A DNA stretch of 64,000 nt from Enterobacter dykesii (GTDB lineage Bacteria > Pseudomonadota > Gammaproteobacteria > Enterobacterales > Enterobacteriaceae), in the NCBI RefSeq assembly GCF_008364625.2, contig NZ_CP126604.1, positions 2,480,001 through 2,544,000 of the forward strand, written 5' to 3'. The notes under the pieces are model-generated. The model saw only the letters and a program-made list of their open reading frames with translations. It ran no database searches and was not told the DNA's origin. The translations under genes were made by a program, and so were the position numbers. This document shows, one piece after another, positions 9,900-21,675 of this stretch. Position 1 is the stretch's first letter. The number at the start of each line of letters is the position of its first letter.

Positions 9900-10237
9900 A
9901 CAATCGATATCGCTTATCATTTAGGACCAAACAATTGGTACAATTAATCATCTGTTGAGATAAATCCTAAAGAAACTTTAGCCGAAAAGCCAGTGAATTT
10001 ACGCACCGGGAGGTATGAAATATTCAATCTTTTGACCAGAAATAAATAATTGAAAAGAAAAATTTGCGAAGGCGTAAATTAGTTTCTACTTTTGTCGCCA
10101 ATTCACGACATTATAACCATACGAATTAAATGGATAATGACATTATATGACAGGGGATACGTAGATGATGATAATTCTAATTTAGCTTTGAGGCGTTATT
10201 TCGGTATCTTTCCGTAAGGGAAAGATACCGGGTGTGA
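9900..10237. other. ymiA/acnA promoter region and hairpin after cysB
   Basis: A 338-base AT-rich intergenic stretch with no credible gene. At 10202-10230, right behind cysB, is a perfect 12-bp stem, CGGTATCTTTCC and GGAAAGATACCG around a 5-base loop. It lacks a U tract on the cysB strand, so it may stabilise the mRNA end more than terminate. The remainder must hold the promoter of ymiA-yciX-ymiC-acnA. Confidence 0.5.
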
Positions 10238-11227
<990 letters not shown>

Positions 11228-11350
11228 TTAGCGCATGCGGTCAATCGCTTAAGACGATTTAATAATAAGAAACAGGTTAACTATAACCACTATATCATTT
11301 ATAGCCTGACTGTATAGTACGGAACAAAAAATAATAACAAGGCAATAAAA

Positions 11351-11372
11351 AAGGGCCGGAAATCCGGCCCTT
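11351..11372 (-). terminator. topA terminator
   Basis: AAGGGCCGG-AAAT-CCGGCCCTT, a 9-bp stem 28 bases after the topA stop. On the minus strand it is followed by six T residues, a classical intrinsic terminator. Confidence 0.85.
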
Positions 11373-11399
11373 TTACAGGTAAGTTACGGTAAGGGAAGA

Positions 11400-13997
11400 T
11401 TATTTCTTGCCTTCAACCCATTTGCCATCGACAAAGAAGGCTGACCATCCGGTCGCTTTACCCTCTTTCTCGGCCGCAACATACTGCTGCTTAGTTTTAC
11501 GGCTAAACCGTACCACGGTTTTGTTGCCTTCCGGATCCTGCTGTGGCGCATCGGCCAGATAACGCAGTTTCTCAGGCAGACGATCGCGGAAGCGATGCAG
11601 CTCTTCCACCAGCGGCGCGCGCGTTTCACGCGATTTCGGGAAGGTGTTGGCGGCCAGGAAGACACCTGCGGCACCATCACGCAGCACGAAGTACGCGTCG
11701 GATTTCTCGCACGGCAGTTCTGGCAGCGGAACCGGATCTTCCTTCGGAGGAGCCACTTCGCCGTTACGCAGAATTTTGCGCGTGTTTTTACACTCGTCGT
11801 TGGTACAGGCCATGTACTTACCGAAACGCCCCATTTTCAGGTGCATTTCAGAGCCACACTTCTCGCACTCCACAATCGGGCCGTCATAGCCTTTAATGCG
11901 GAACTCACCCTCTTCGATCTCATACCCGTCACACGTTGGGTTATTACCGCAAACGTGCAGCTTACGTTTTGGATCGATCAGGTAGCTGTCCATTGCCGTG
12001 CCGCATTTTTTGCAGCGGCGTTTGGCACGCAGAGCGTTTGTTTCCGCATCATCACCTTCCAGCACGTTGAGCACTTCGTTCTCAGGCACCAGGTTGATAG
12101 TGGTTTTGCAGCGCTCTTTTGGTGACAGGGCATAGCCGGAGCAGCCAAGGAACACGCCCGTGGTTGCGGTGCGGATCCCCATCTTGCGGCCGCAGGTTGG
12201 ACAGTCGATGCTGGTCAGAACCATCTGGTTTGGCAGCATACCGCCCTCTTCAGGGTCTTTTTCCGCTTTTTCAAGCTGGTCGGTAAAGTCGCTGAAGAAG
12301 CTGTCGAGGACCTTTTTCCATTCCGCCTGATGGCTGGCAACCTGGTCGAGGCTGTCTTCCATTTGCGCGGTGAAATCGTAGTTCATCAACTCGCGGAAGT
12401 TTGCTTCCAGACGGTCAGTGACGATCTCACCCATTTTTTCCGCATAGAAACGGCGGTTTTCAACGCGCACGTAGCCACGGTCCTGAATGGTCGAGATGAT
12501 GGATGCGTAGGTCGATGGACGACCAATACCGCGTTTTTCCAGCTCTTTCACCAGGGACGCTTCACTGAAGCGCGCAGGCGGCTTGGTGAAGTGCTGTGCC
12601 GGAACCAGATCGACAAGTGACAGCTCGTCACCTTTGTTTACGGCAGGCAGCGTTCTGTCTTCATCACCTTTACGCAGCGCAGGCATCACCTTCGTCCAGC
12701 CGTCGAAACGCAGGATACGACCGCGCGCTTTGAGACGGAACTCGCCCGCGCCAACGGTCAGCGTGGTGGAGTCATACTGCGCTGGCGTCATCTGGCACGC
12801 CACGAACTGGCGCCAGATCAGCTGATACAGCTTCTGCGCGTCGGCTTCCATGTCTTTCAGCGATTCCGCTAACACCGAGACGTCAGAAGGACGAATCGCT
12901 TCGTGCGCTTCCTGGGAGTTCTCTTTGCTGGCGAACTGGTTAGCGCTTTCCGGCAGGTATTTCTTACCGAAGTTGTCGCTGATGTAGCCACGCACCATGT
13001 TGACCGCGTCCTGGCTCAGGTTGGTTGAGTCGGTACGCATATAGGTGATGTAGCCCGCTTCATACAGGCGCTGAGCCATCATCATCGTCTTCTTCACGCC
13101 ATACCCCAGACGCGTGCTTGCAGCCTGTTGCAGCGTGGAGGTAATAAACGGCGCACCTGGCTTGCTGCTGGTCGGTTTGTCTTCACGTTCCAGCACCTGA
13201 TAACGTGCTTTTTCCAGCAGCGCGACGGCGGCCATGGTCTGGTCGCGGTTTTCCGGACGGAAAGGCTTGTCGTTGTGATGGCTCACCTGCAGCGGCAGAG
13301 CGTCACCGCCCGGCGTGGTCACATTGGCATCGACTTCCCAGAACTCTTCCGGCACGAAGGCTTTAATTTCGCGCTCACGCTCAACGACCAGACGCACGGC
13401 GACGGATTGCACACGCCCTGCGGACAGGCCACGGGCAATCTTCTTCCACAGCAGTGGAGAGACCATGTAGCCCACAACGCGGTCCATAAAGCGACGTGCC
13501 TGCTGTGCGTTTACGCGGTCAATGTTCAGTTCGCCCGGCTTCTCAAATGCCTGACGAATCGCATTCTTCGTAATTTCGTTAAACACTACACGGCTGTAGC
13601 GTTTGTCATCACCACCGATCACTTCCCGCAGGTGCCACGCAATGGCTTCCCCTTCGCGGTCAAGGTCGGTTGCGAGATAGATGTGGTCTGCTTTTTCAGC
13701 AAGCTGCTTCAGCTCGTTAACGACTTTTTCTTTCCCGGGCAGCACTTCATATTGTGCATCCCAGTTATGCCATGGGTTTACACCCATGCGGTTGACAAGC
13801 GCGCTACGTTCATCCTTTTTAGGCTTTTTAGCCCCTTTGGTGGAGGTAGAGTCTGCGCTCTTTTTGCTGGCTGAGCCACTGGTCGGCAAATCGCGGATAT
13901 GACCGACGCTGGACTTAACCACGTAGTCATTACCCAGATACTTATTGATCGTTTTGGCTTTTGCCGGGGACTCAACGATGACGAGAGCTTTACCCAT
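11400..13997 (-). CDS. topA: DNA topoisomerase I
   Basis: TopA relaxes negative supercoils by a type IA single-strand passage. The product has 865 residues, as in E. coli. The Toprim domain is at the N-terminus ([12 protein letters not shown], then [13 protein letters not shown]), the catalytic tyrosine lies in YITYMRTDS near residue 319, and three four-cysteine zinc ribbons (CPTC, CKKC, CEKC) precede the C-terminal DNA-binding part. The ATG at 13997 follows AAAGGTGA; an ATG two codons upstream is an unlikely alternative. Confidence 0.97.
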   Translation of the reverse strand: MGKALVIVESPAKAKTINKYLGNDYVVKSSVGHIRDLPTSGSASKKSADSTSTKGAKKPKKDERSALVNRMGVNPWHNWDAQYEVLPGKEKVVNELKQLAEKADHIYLATDLDREGEAIAWHLREVIGGDDKRYSRVVFNEITKNAIRQAFEKPGELNIDRVNAQQARRFMDRVVGYMVSPLLWKKIARGLSAGRVQSVAVRLVVEREREIKAFVPEEFWEVDANVTTPGGDALPLQVSHHNDKPFRPENRDQTMAAVALLEKARYQVLEREDKPTSSKPGAPFITSTLQQAASTRLGYGVKKTMMMAQRLYEAGYITYMRTDSTNLSQDAVNMVRGYISDNFGKKYLPESANQFASKENSQEAHEAIRPSDVSVLAESLKDMEADAQKLYQLIWRQFVACQMTPAQYDSTTLTVGAGEFRLKARGRILRFDGWTKVMPALRKGDEDRTLPAVNKGDELSLVDLVPAQHFTKPPARFSEASLVKELEKRGIGRPSTYASIISTIQDRGYVRVENRRFYAEKMGEIVTDRLEANFRELMNYDFTAQMEDSLDQVASHQAEWKKVLDSFFSDFTDQLEKAEKDPEEGGMLPNQMVLTSIDCPTCGRKMGIRTATTGVFLGCSGYALSPKERCKTTINLVPENEVLNVLEGDDAETNALRAKRRCKKCGTAMDSYLIDPKRKLHVCGNNPTCDGYEIEEGEFRIKGYDGPIVECEKCGSEMHLKMGRFGKYMACTNDECKNTRKILRNGEVAPPKEDPVPLPELPCEKSDAYFVLRDGAAGVFLAANTFPKSRETRAPLVEELHRFRDRLPEKLRYLADAPQQDPEGNKTVVRFSRKTKQQYVAAEKEGKATGWSAFFVDGKWVEGKK

Positions 13998-14396
13998 ATT
14001 CACCTTTACCTAATTTAATTCTTCCAGGAATACGCCGCACGTTGATTTCCCTTCCGCTGACGACGCGCCAATGATATTGCGACTGCGTCAGGAGATATCA
14101 ACCCCTTTGACTTACCGGACGTTAATGAGAATACGCCCAGGTGATTGAGTTTTCGGGTATTTTTCTCACATCTCGTGTAATTCGTGACGAATTCCCGGTT
14201 GAATGTCAAGCAATTCTGTTGCCAGAATGACGAAAGCGCACACTCTACCTGATAAAATTCGTTACGCAACTTTATTAGCATGCAAAAGCAGATCCCGCCA
14301 GCCAGGACCCTGCACCTTATCCCCTCACATTACAGGGAAAATTTGCCCCCAAAGCGCCCTCGGCGTAGACTATTGTCACTGTTTAAGGAGTGGATT
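13998..14396. other. topA/yciN divergent control region
   Basis: A 399-base non-coding stretch between the divergent genes topA and yciN. In E. coli topA has several promoters here that respond to supercoiling, heat and Fis; I could not fix individual sites. Short ORFs in it have no ribosome sites or recognisable products. Confidence 0.5.
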
Positions 14397-14648
14397 ATGC
14401 AGAATACGACCCAACCTATTGACCGAGCCTCTCTGCTTATCGAAGCAAACAAGCTTATCCGTGACCATGAAGATACGCTGGCGGGCATTGAAGCCACCGG
14501 CGTAGAGCAGCGTAATGGTGTGCTGATTTTCAGCGGCGAATACTTCCTTGACGAACAGGGTTTACCGACCCCGAAAAGCACCGCCGTGTTTAACATGTTT
14601 AAATACCTGGCGCATACGCTTTCCGAGAAATATCACTTGGTCGATTAA
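14397..14648 (+). CDS. yciN: YciN, conserved DUF2498 protein
   Basis: An 83-residue soluble protein with the same length as E. coli YciN and near-identical core ([36 protein letters not shown]). The start at 14397 follows TTAAGGAGTGG. YciN has no established function. It is a single-gene unit, ending at a strong bidirectional terminator shared with sohB. Confidence 0.93.
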   Translation: MQNTTQPIDRASLLIEANKLIRDHEDTLAGIEATGVEQRNGVLIFSGEYFLDEQGLPTPKSTAVFNMFKYLAHTLSEKYHLVD

Positions 14649-14651
14649 TGC

Positions 14652-14679
14652 AAAACGCGAGGCATATGCCTCGCGTTTT
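14652..14679. terminator. shared terminator between yciN and sohB
   Basis: AAAACGCGAGGC-ATAT-GCCTCGCGTTTT, a perfect 12-bp stem between convergent genes with a T run on the plus strand and the matching run on the other strand. Confidence 0.85.
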
Positions 14680-14682
14680 TGT

Positions 14683-15729
14683 TTACAGCAACGGTTTTTG
14701 TCCGCGCTGTAGCCAGCGCAGCAGCAGGCGGTCCGCGCTTTCTGCGGCACTGTTGGTAAAGCGGTCAAGGAGTCGCTTACGCTGGGTAAAGCGCACGCCC
14801 ACCAGTTCCCGGCCTTCCATCAGATTGAGCAGCAGATCGTCGCTGGTTCCGACTTCATCCACCAGCCCTTTCTCCTGCGCCTGGACGCCGTACCAGTGCT
14901 CGCCCGTCGCGACCTGTTCAATATCGAGCGTTGGGCGCATACGGTGTACAAAATCTTTAAAGAGATGATGCGTTTCGTTGAGATCTTCGCGGAACTTTTG
15001 ACGCCCTTCTTCCGTGTTTTCCCCCAGCAGCGTCAGGGTACGTTTGTACTGACCCGCCGTGTGAAGTTCGATATCAATCTCTTTATTTTTCAGGAAGCGG
15101 TTAAAGTTCGGAATTTGCGCGACCACGCCGATCGAGCCAATAATGGAGAACGGCGCGGCAACAATTTTGTCCGCCACGCAGGCCATCATGTAGCCACCGC
15201 TCGCCGCCACTTTATCCACCGCCACGGTCAGCGGGATCTGTTTTTCACGCAGGCGCTGCAGCTGTGAGGCGGCCAGTCCGTAACCGTGAACCACCCCGCC
15301 CGGGCTTTCAAGGCGCACGACAACCTGATCCTGCGGTGTCGCCACGGCCAGAACGGCAGTCACTTCTTCCCGCAGAGAAGACACTTCATGCGCATCCATA
15401 CTGCCTTTAAAATCGAGCACATAGACGCGTGGCGTGGCCTTATCCTGCGGCGCATTGAGCTTTGCTTTTGCCTTTGCCGCTTTGGCTTCCTGTTTATGCT
15501 TTTTCTTCTGCGCTTTCTGCCAGAGTTTCTGTTGATGACTATCAAGCAGCGCCAGAGACATCTCTTCCTGCATCTCTTTATACTGCTCGCTCAGGCGGGT
15601 GATGCGTAACTCCCCACGCTGACGCTTGCGCTGCGTCAGGTTGACAATCAGAACGGCTACCACCGCAATGGCAACCACCACCGTCGCGATTTTGGCCAAA
15701 AACAACCCATATTGAGAAAGTAATTCCAC
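14683..15729 (-). CDS. sohB: SohB, inner-membrane serine peptidase of family S49
   Basis: A 348-residue protease anchored by a helix at residues 8-30. A lysine/alanine-rich linker (about residues 65-95) leads to the S49 protease core with the catalytic serine in AASGGYMMACVAD and the lysine further on in GQYKRTLTL, plus GSIGVVAQ. The GTG at 15729 follows AAGGTGG at good distance and gives the E. coli-like N-terminus VELLSQYG; a GTG three codons upstream is possible. SohB is a paralogue of signal peptide peptidase SppA; its substrate is unknown. Confidence 0.92.
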   Translation of the reverse strand: MELLSQYGLFLAKIATVVVAIAVVAVLIVNLTQRKRQRGELRITRLSEQYKEMQEEMSLALLDSHQQKLWQKAQKKKHKQEAKAAKAKAKLNAPQDKATPRVYVLDFKGSMDAHEVSSLREEVTAVLAVATPQDQVVVRLESPGGVVHGYGLAASQLQRLREKQIPLTVAVDKVAASGGYMMACVADKIVAAPFSIIGSIGVVAQIPNFNRFLKNKEIDIELHTAGQYKRTLTLLGENTEEGRQKFREDLNETHHLFKDFVHRMRPTLDIEQVATGEHWYGVQAQEKGLVDEVGTSDDLLLNLMEGRELVGVRFTQRKRLLDRFTNSAAESADRLLLRWLQRGQKPLL

Positions 15730-15980
15730 GCGTTCCACCTTGATTTAACCACGAATCTTTCACGGCAGTGTACAACAGCCCTGCCCATGCGTCTCGCTCG
15801 TGACATTACCTCTGCGAGCCGCCTTCAGGAATCCCCGGACTGGAGTTTAAATATTTGCAAATTGTTAATTTTACAGTAATGCGTCCTGTAGACTGATTGA
15901 ATTATCAGGCGAATTCGGGCATAAAGCCGAAAAGTCATTATAAAGGCGCCATTGCGTCACCGGTCGCCTGAGGAGTCACC

Positions 15981-16742
15981 GTGCATTATCAACCGCAAAA
16001 AAATCTGCTGCAAAACCGGATTATTCTTGTCACCGGTGCCAGCGACGGGATTGGCCGAGAGGCAGCCCTGACATACGCCGAATATGGCGCCAACGTCATT
16101 CTGATCGGGCGCAACGAAGAAAAACTGAAAAACGTCGCTCAGGAGATTGAGGCCGTATGCGGCACGCCGGCCCCGTGGTATACGCTCGATTTACTGACCT
16201 GCACGCCTGCGGTGTGCCAGGAATTAGCCCAGCGCATCAGCGCTCACTATCCGAGACTCGACGGCGTGCTGCATAACGCCGGTTTGTTAGGTGAAGTGCG
16301 TCCGATGGATGAACAGGATCCGGATATCTGGCAGCAGGTGATGCAGGTCAACGTCAACGGCACGTTTTTCCTCACGCAGGCATTGCTTCCTTTATTACTC
16401 AAATCCGAGTCTGGCTCACTGGTCTTTACCTCCTCCAGCGTAGGTCGCGAGGGGCGCGCAAACTGGGGTGCTTATGCCGTATCAAAATTCGCCACCGAAG
16501 GCATGATGCAGGTGCTGGCGGAGGAGTATCAGAGCCGTCATCTTCGCGTGAACTGCATCAACCCGGGCGGTACGCGCACCAAAATGCGCGCCAGCGCGTT
16601 CCCGAGCGAAGATCCGCAGAAGCTGAAAACCCCGGCAGACATTATGCCGCTCTATCTCTGGCTGATGGGCGACGACAGCCGCCGCAAGACCGGGATGACC
16701 TTTGATGCCCAGCCGGGCCGTAAACCGGGAATTTCGCAATGA
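15981..16742 (+). CDS. yciK: YciK, short-chain dehydrogenase/reductase
   Basis: A 253-residue classical SDR. The Rossmann motif TGASDGIG is near residue 19, the catalytic Ser lies in VFTSSSVGREG, and the Tyr-Lys pair is YAVSK near residue 170. Substrate is unknown. The stop overlaps the btuR start (ATGA), so the two are co-translated, as in E. coli; this pairing does not by itself reveal a role in cobalamin metabolism. Confidence 0.94.
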   Translation: MHYQPQKNLLQNRIILVTGASDGIGREAALTYAEYGANVILIGRNEEKLKNVAQEIEAVCGTPAPWYTLDLLTCTPAVCQELAQRISAHYPRLDGVLHNAGLLGEVRPMDEQDPDIWQQVMQVNVNGTFFLTQALLPLLLKSESGSLVFTSSSVGREGRANWGAYAVSKFATEGMMQVLAEEYQSRHLRVNCINPGGTRTKMRASAFPSEDPQKLKTPADIMPLYLWLMGDDSRRKTGMTFDAQPGRKPGISQ

Positions 16743-17329
16743 GTGAAGAACGTCATCAGCAGCGCCAGCAGCGTCTGAAAGAACAGGTCGATGCACGCGT
16801 TGCCGCAGCCCAGGACGAACGTGGGATCGTCATCGTTTTTACCGGCAACGGAAAAGGGAAAACCACCGCCGCATTCGGCACGGCGACGCGCGCCGTTGGA
16901 CACGGTCAAAAAGTGGGCGTGATCCAGTTTATCAAAGGCGAATGGCCCAACGGTGAGCGGAATTTGCTTGAGCCTCACGGCGTTGAGTTTCAGGTGATGG
17001 CGACCGGTTTTACGTGGGATACTCAGAATCGGGAAACGGACACCGCAGCCTGTCTCGCCGTCTGGGAGCATGCAAAGAGAATGCTGGCCGATCCCTCGCT
17101 GAATATGGTTCTGCTGGATGAGATCACCTATATGGTCGCCTATGACTACCTGCCGCTGGAAGCCGTGCTGGATGCTCTGAAGAATCGTCCTGTACACCAG
17201 ACGGTTATCGTCACGGGGCGCGGGTGTCATCGGGAGATTCTGGAGATGGCCGATACCGTCAGCGAGCTGCGTCCGGTCAAACATGCGTTTGATGCAGGCA
17301 TCAAAGCGCAAATTGGAATTGATTACTAA
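16739..17329 (+). CDS. btuR: cob(I)yrinic acid a,c-diamide adenosyltransferase (CobA type)
   Basis: BtuR (CobA) adenosylates corrinoids with ATP, converting cobalamin to its coenzyme form. The 196-residue product has the P-loop variant GNGKGKTTAAFG near residue 36 and the Walker B-like MVLLDEITY, and the same length as the E. coli enzyme. It overlaps yciK by 4 bases and ends at a strong terminator shared with rluB. Confidence 0.95.
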   Translation: MSEERHQQRQQRLKEQVDARVAAAQDERGIVIVFTGNGKGKTTAAFGTATRAVGHGQKVGVIQFIKGEWPNGERNLLEPHGVEFQVMATGFTWDTQNRETDTAACLAVWEHAKRMLADPSLNMVLLDEITYMVAYDYLPLEAVLDALKNRPVHQTVIVTGRGCHREILEMADTVSELRPVKHAFDAGIKAQIGIDY

Positions 17330-17334
17330 AGAAA

Positions 17335-17360
17335 AAAGCCCGGTGCGTTCACCGGGCTTT
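17335..17360. terminator. shared terminator between btuR and rluB
   Basis: AAAGCCCGGTG-CGTT-CACCGGGCTTT, a perfect 11-bp stem between convergent genes, with A-rich and T-rich flanks for both directions. Confidence 0.85.
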
Positions 17361-17364
17361 TATA

Positions 17365-18240
17365 TTAACCGTTGTTGTTACGGCTGCCGGAGCGGCGGCT
17401 GCTGCTCACCTGGCTGTGGCGCTTCACCGCGCGACGGATCTGATTCGCCTTCATGCGACGACGATCTTTTTCCACCGCCACTTTTGAGGTGGTTTCCGGC
17501 GTCAGGCCGACAAGCTCGCGCAGGTAGTTGGTTTGGGTCAGATCCAGTTCGGTATACCCACCGCGCGGCAGACCTTTCGGCAACAGAATGTCGCCGTAAC
17601 GGACACGGATCAGGCGGCTCACCTGGACGCCTACCGCTTCCCAGAGACGACGCACCTCGCGGTTACGGCCTTCGGTCAGGGTCACGTTGTACCACTGGTT
17701 AATGCCTTCCCCACCGGTAAACTTGATGGTTTTGAACGCCGCAGGACCGTCTTCCAGCTGAACGCCACGCGACAGATCGCGCAGTTTATTTTCATCAACC
17801 TGGCCAAATACGCGCACCGCGTATTCACGTTCCACTTCACGGCTTGGGTGCATCAGACGGTTTGCCAGTTCACCATCGGTGGTAAACAGCAGCAGACCGC
17901 AGGTGTTCACGTCCAGACGACCGACGGCAATCCAGCGAGCGCCACGCAGTTTAGGCAGACGGTCAAACACCGTCGGGCGACCTTCCGGGTCGTTGCGGGT
18001 GCACAGCTCGCCTTCTGGCTTGTAGTAAGCCAGCACGCGGCAGATCTGTTCAGCGGACTCTTTCACGGAGATAAGATGACCGTCGATGCGGATCTTCAGC
18101 CCCGGTACGATTTCTACGCGGTCACCCAGCGTGGCGATTTTACCGTCCACACTCACGCGGCCCGCTTCAATAATGGCTTCGATTTCACGGCGTGAACCGT
18201 GGCCGGCACGCGCCAGCACTTTCTGTAACTTCTCGCTCAT
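17365..18240 (-). CDS. rluB: 23S rRNA pseudouridine(2605) synthase
   Basis: RluB converts U2605 of 23S rRNA to pseudouridine. The 291-residue product has an N-terminal S4 RNA-binding domain (residues 1-65) and the RsuA-family catalytic motif [14 protein letters not shown] with the nucleophilic Asp near residue 110. The C-terminal tail is basic and low in complexity ([21 protein letters not shown]), as in E. coli RluB. It starts at ATG 18240 and stands alone. Confidence 0.95.
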   Translation of the reverse strand: MSEKLQKVLARAGHGSRREIEAIIEAGRVSVDGKIATLGDRVEIVPGLKIRIDGHLISVKESAEQICRVLAYYKPEGELCTRNDPEGRPTVFDRLPKLRGARWIAVGRLDVNTCGLLLFTTDGELANRLMHPSREVEREYAVRVFGQVDENKLRDLSRGVQLEDGPAAFKTIKFTGGEGINQWYNVTLTEGRNREVRRLWEAVGVQVSRLIRVRYGDILLPKGLPRGGYTELDLTQTNYLRELVGLTPETTSKVAVEKDRRRMKANQIRRAVKRHSQVSSSRRSGSRNNNG

Positions 18241-18336
18241 TGAGCTTCCTCAGGTGTCGCCTTCACAGGCGTCGAATCAGGTCAAAAGAGGGCTGAGCCC
18301 TGCTTTGATGGCCGCGTAGTATATCTGCTTATACCT

Positions 18337-18957
18337 TTACAAGAAAGGCTTTACATCGCCCACGCCTTCACGAATCACTTCCGGTGCATCTTCGGTTAAG
18401 TCGACCACGGTGGTCGGCTGCTGGCCGAGATAGCCGCCGTGAATAATCAGCTCGACCACCTTCTCCAGACGATCTTTGATCTCTTCCGGATCGGACTCGG
18501 TAAACTCGCTGCCCGGCAGCATCAGCGAGGTAGAAAGCATCGGTTCGCCGAGGGTTTCCAGCAGCGCCTGCGCAATCGGGTTAGACGGCACGCGCATGCC
18601 GATGGTTTTACGTTTTTCCTGCAGCAGTCGACGCGGTACTTCCTTCGTGCCCTTCAGGATGAAGGTGTAGTTGCCCGGCGTGTTGTTCTTAATCAGGCGA
18701 AACGCCACGTTATCAACATACGCATAGGTCGACAGCTCAGAGAGATCGCGGCACATCAGGGTAAAGTTATGGCCGTCCGGCAGCTGGCGAATACGGCAAA
18801 TGCGCTCCATTGCCCCTTTATCTTCAATTTTGCAGCCCAGCGCATAGCCTGAATCGGTCGGGTAGACAATCACGCCGCCTTTGCGGACGATCTCCACGGC
18901 CTGGTTAATCAGGCGTGGCTGCGGGTTATCCGGATGGATATAGAAAAACTGACTCAT
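18337..18957 (-). CDS. yciO: YciO, YrdC/Sua5-like RNA-binding protein
   Basis: A 206-residue protein of the Sua5/YrdC/YciO fold. The N-terminal KGGVIVYPTDSGYALGC is the nucleotide/bicarbonate-binding region of the family, and RVPSNPIAQALL and STSLMLPG follow. YrdC paralogues make threonylcarbamoyl-AMP for tRNA t6A, but YciO itself has no settled role. Its start overlaps the rnm stop by 4 bases (ATGA), so the two genes form a coupled pair. Confidence 0.93.
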   Translation of the reverse strand: MSQFFYIHPDNPQPRLINQAVEIVRKGGVIVYPTDSGYALGCKIEDKGAMERICRIRQLPDGHNFTLMCRDLSELSTYAYVDNVAFRLIKNNTPGNYTFILKGTKEVPRRLLQEKRKTIGMRVPSNPIAQALLETLGEPMLSTSLMLPGSEFTESDPEEIKDRLEKVVELIIHGGYLGQQPTTVVDLTEDAPEVIREGVGDVKPFL

Positions 18958-19835
18958 ACTTCCCTCTCTTCAATTTGCTGCGGCTGTTCCCAGAGCTGCC
19001 AGACCGGCTCAACGCCAGCGGGCAACCAGAGCTTGCGCCCCAGTTCGATCCACGCGCAGGGCTGATGGAAATCAGAGCCCTGTGACCCAAGCAGGCCGAA
19101 CTGGCGGGCATAGGTCGCGAGCTGCGCGCGCTCGTTGGGCGCCTGCTGACACTGGGCGACTTCCATCGCCTCGCCACCGCATTCGGCAAAGTGTGCCAGC
19201 AGCCTTTTCAGCCATTTAGCAGAAAGATTATACCGCCCCGGATGGGCCAGCACGGCCTTACCGCCAGAATGATGAATCACATCAATAGCTTGTTTTATTG
19301 TATACCACTGTGGTGGAACGTATCCGGTTTTCCCGCGCGCCAGATACTTTTTAAAGACATCCGCCATGTTCGTCGCTTTGCCGGCTTCAACCAGAAAACG
19401 GGCGAAATGACCGCGGGTGACCGCCCCGCCGTTCGCCATCTTTTGCGCGCCTTCCAGCGCGCCCGGAATATGCGCTTTTTCCAGACGCTCGCCGATCATC
19501 TCTGCGCGCTGATTGCGGCGCGTTTTTTGTTCTTGCAAAAATGCCGTAAGTGCCGGATGGTCTATATCGATATTCAGGCCAACAATATGAATCTCATGAT
19601 TTTCCCAGACGGTCGAGATCTCGACGCCGGACACCAGATTCAGCGCCAGCCCGCTGCGGGCAATCTCGGCGCGCGCCGCCGGAATGGCATCTGTCGTATC
19701 GTGATCGGTTATCGCCAGCGTGCCGACGCGCATTTCAACGGCGCGATGAACCAGGGCTTCGGGTGTCAGCAGGCCGTCAGAGGCCTGAGTATGGCTATGT
19801 AAATCATAAATAATGGCGTAGGTGGTATCGCTCAA
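18954..19835 (-). CDS. rnm: RNase AM, 5'-3' exoribonuclease of the PHP family
   Basis: A 293-residue PHP-domain phosphoesterase (YciV/TrpH). Metal ligands are in YDLHSHTQASDG near residue 11 and ITDHDTTDA near residue 42, then HPGRYN and GSDFHQP. E. coli Rnm trims the 5' ends of 23S, 16S and 5S rRNA and degrades short RNAs 5' to 3'. It is upstream of yciO and divergent from the trp operon, which explains the older name TrpH. Confidence 0.93.
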   Translation of the reverse strand: MSDTTYAIIYDLHSHTQASDGLLTPEALVHRAVEMRVGTLAITDHDTTDAIPAARAEIARSGLALNLVSGVEISTVWENHEIHIVGLNIDIDHPALTAFLQEQKTRRNQRAEMIGERLEKAHIPGALEGAQKMANGGAVTRGHFARFLVEAGKATNMADVFKKYLARGKTGYVPPQWYTIKQAIDVIHHSGGKAVLAHPGRYNLSAKWLKRLLAHFAECGGEAMEVAQCQQAPNERAQLATYARQFGLLGSQGSDFHQPCAWIELGRKLWLPAGVEPVWQLWEQPQQIEEREV

Positions 19836-19911
19836 AGCACTTCCCGTAACAGGTTGGAGACATCCGAAAACACCATGATACCGACTTAACGCGAAATTCT
19901 GAAATCAAGGG

Positions 19912-19946
19912 TTGACAACTGGCCATCGAACTAGTTAACTAGTACG
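19912..19946 (+). promoter_or_regulatory. trp operon promoter and TrpR operator
   Basis: TTGACA at 19912 and TTAACT at 19935 are 17 bases apart and match the E. coli trp promoter. The operator overlaps the -10 box: GAACTAGTTAACTAGTACG at 19928-19946 contains the symmetric ACTAGTTAACTAGT core bound by TrpR with tryptophan. Confidence 0.93.
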
Positions 19947-19974
19947 CAAGTTCACACGAGAAAGGTATCTGAAA

Positions 19975-20019
19975 ATGACAGCACATTTCGCTCTTCACGG
20001 CTGGTGGCGCACTTCCTGA
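19975..20019 (+). CDS. trpL: trp operon leader peptide
   Basis: A 14-codon ORF reading MTAHFALHGWWRTS, with the tandem Trp codons at 10 and 11 that sense charged tRNA-Trp. It follows GAGAAAGGTATCTG. Stalling at the Trp codons favours the antiterminator and lets transcription continue into trpE. Confidence 0.95.
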   Translation: MTAHFALHGWWRTS

Positions 20020-20063
20020 TCTTCGGGCAGTGTCACGCGTCTGCGAAATGCAAACAGATACCC

Positions 20064-20089
20064 GCCCGCTACCCAGCGGGCTTTTTTTT
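20064..20089 (+). terminator. trp attenuator
   Basis: GCCCGCT-ACCC-AGCGGGC followed by eight T residues: the 3:4 hairpin of the leader, 45 bases after the trpL stop and 23 bases before trpE. Confidence 0.92.
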
Positions 20090-20112
20090 GAACAAAATAT
20101 GAGAACAACAAC

Positions 20113-21675
20113 ATGCAAACAGCCAAACCTCATCTCGAACTGTTGACCTGCGAGGCGGCCTATCGCCACAACCCGACCGCGCTGTTTCATCAGGTGTGCG
20201 GGGCTCGTCCGGCAACGCTGCTGCTTGAGTCTGCGGATATCGACAGCAAGGACGATCTCAAAAGCCTGCTGCTGGTCGACAGCGCGCTGCGCATTACCGC
20301 TTTAGGTGACACTGTCACCATCAAGGCATTATCAGACAATGGCGCATCGCTGCTGCCGCTGCTGGATGCCGCTCTGCCGTCAGGCATTGAAAATGAACGT
20401 CACCCGGAAATGCGTATTCTGCATTTCCCGCCGGTGAGCCAGCTGCTGGACGAAGACGCGCGCCTCTGCTCCCTGTCCGTTTTCGATGCCTTCCGCCTGC
20501 TGCAGAACCTCGTCACCGTGCCGGAAGACGAGCGAGAGGCGATGTTCTTCGGCGGGCTGTTTGCTTACGACCTGGTTGCCGGTTTTGAAGATTTGCCGGA
20601 AACCGAGCAGGGTAATCGCTGCCCGGACTATTGCTTTTATCTGGCCGAAACCCTGCTGGTGATCGACCATCAGAAACAATACACCCGCATTCAGGCCAGC
20701 CTGTTTACGCCTTCAACTGCTGAGAAAGACCGTCTTGAGCATCGTATCGCTCAACTGCAGCAGCAGATGACGGAAGCGCCGCCCGCGCTGCCGGTGCAGC
20801 GTGTAGAGAAAATGACCTGCGACGTTAACCAGACCGACGATCAGTACGGCGCCGTGGTTCGCCAGATGCAAAAAGCGATTCGCGCCGGGGAAATTTTCCA
20901 GGTCGTGCCGTCCCGTCGCTTCTCACTGCCCTGCCCGTCTCCGCTGGCAGCCTACGACGTGCTGAAGAAAAGCAATCCCAGCCCGTACATGTTCTTTATG
21001 CAGGACAACGACTTCACGCTGTTCGGCGCCTCGCCGGAAAGCTCGCTGAAATATGACGCCACCAGCCGTCAGATTGAGATCTACCCGATTGCCGGTACCC
21101 GTCCGCGCGGACGTCGCGCCGATGGCTCGCTGGACCGGGATCTGGACAGCCGCATCGAGCTGGAGATGCGTACCGACCACAAAGAACTCTCCGAGCACCT
21201 GATGCTGGTTGACCTGGCGCGTAACGATCTGGCACGCATTTGTACTCCCGGCAGCCGCTACGTGGCGGACCTGACCAAAGTCGACCGCTATTCGTTCGTG
21301 ATGCACCTCGTCTCCCGCGTGGTCGGCGAGCTGCGCCACGATCTGGACGTGCTGCACGCCTACCGCGCCTGTATGAACATGGGCACCCTCAGCGGCGCGC
21401 CGAAAGTACGCGCCATGCAGCTGATTGCCGCCGCCGAAGGACGCCGTCGCGGCAGCTACGGCGGCGCGGTGGGTTACTTCACCGCCCACGGCGATCTCGA
21501 TACCTGCATCGTAATCCGCTCCGCCTATGTCGAAGACGGGATTGCCACCGTCCAGGCGGGTGCCGGGATTGTTCTTGATTCCGTTCCGCAGTCTGAAGCT
21601 GACGAAACGCGCAGTAAAGCCCGAGCGGTCCTTCGCGCCATTGCTACCGCACACCATGCACAGGAGATTTTCTGA
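20113..21675 (+). CDS. trpE: anthranilate synthase component I
   Basis: TrpE converts chorismate and ammonia to anthranilate. The 520-residue protein has the tryptophan feedback segment LLLESAD near residue 37 and the chorismate-binding domain with [30 protein letters not shown] and [10 protein letters not shown]. Length equals E. coli TrpE. Its stop overlaps the trpGD start by one base (TGATG), ensuring equal synthesis of the two subunits of the complex. Confidence 0.98.
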   Translation: MQTAKPHLELLTCEAAYRHNPTALFHQVCGARPATLLLESADIDSKDDLKSLLLVDSALRITALGDTVTIKALSDNGASLLPLLDAALPSGIENERHPEMRILHFPPVSQLLDEDARLCSLSVFDAFRLLQNLVTVPEDEREAMFFGGLFAYDLVAGFEDLPETEQGNRCPDYCFYLAETLLVIDHQKQYTRIQASLFTPSTAEKDRLEHRIAQLQQQMTEAPPALPVQRVEKMTCDVNQTDDQYGAVVRQMQKAIRAGEIFQVVPSRRFSLPCPSPLAAYDVLKKSNPSPYMFFMQDNDFTLFGASPESSLKYDATSRQIEIYPIAGTRPRGRRADGSLDRDLDSRIELEMRTDHKELSEHLMLVDLARNDLARICTPGSRYVADLTKVDRYSFVMHLVSRVVGELRHDLDVLHAYRACMNMGTLSGAPKVRAMQLIAAAEGRRRGSYGGAVGYFTAHGDLDTCIVIRSAYVEDGIATVQAGAGIVLDSVPQSEADETRSKARAVLRAIATAHHAQEIF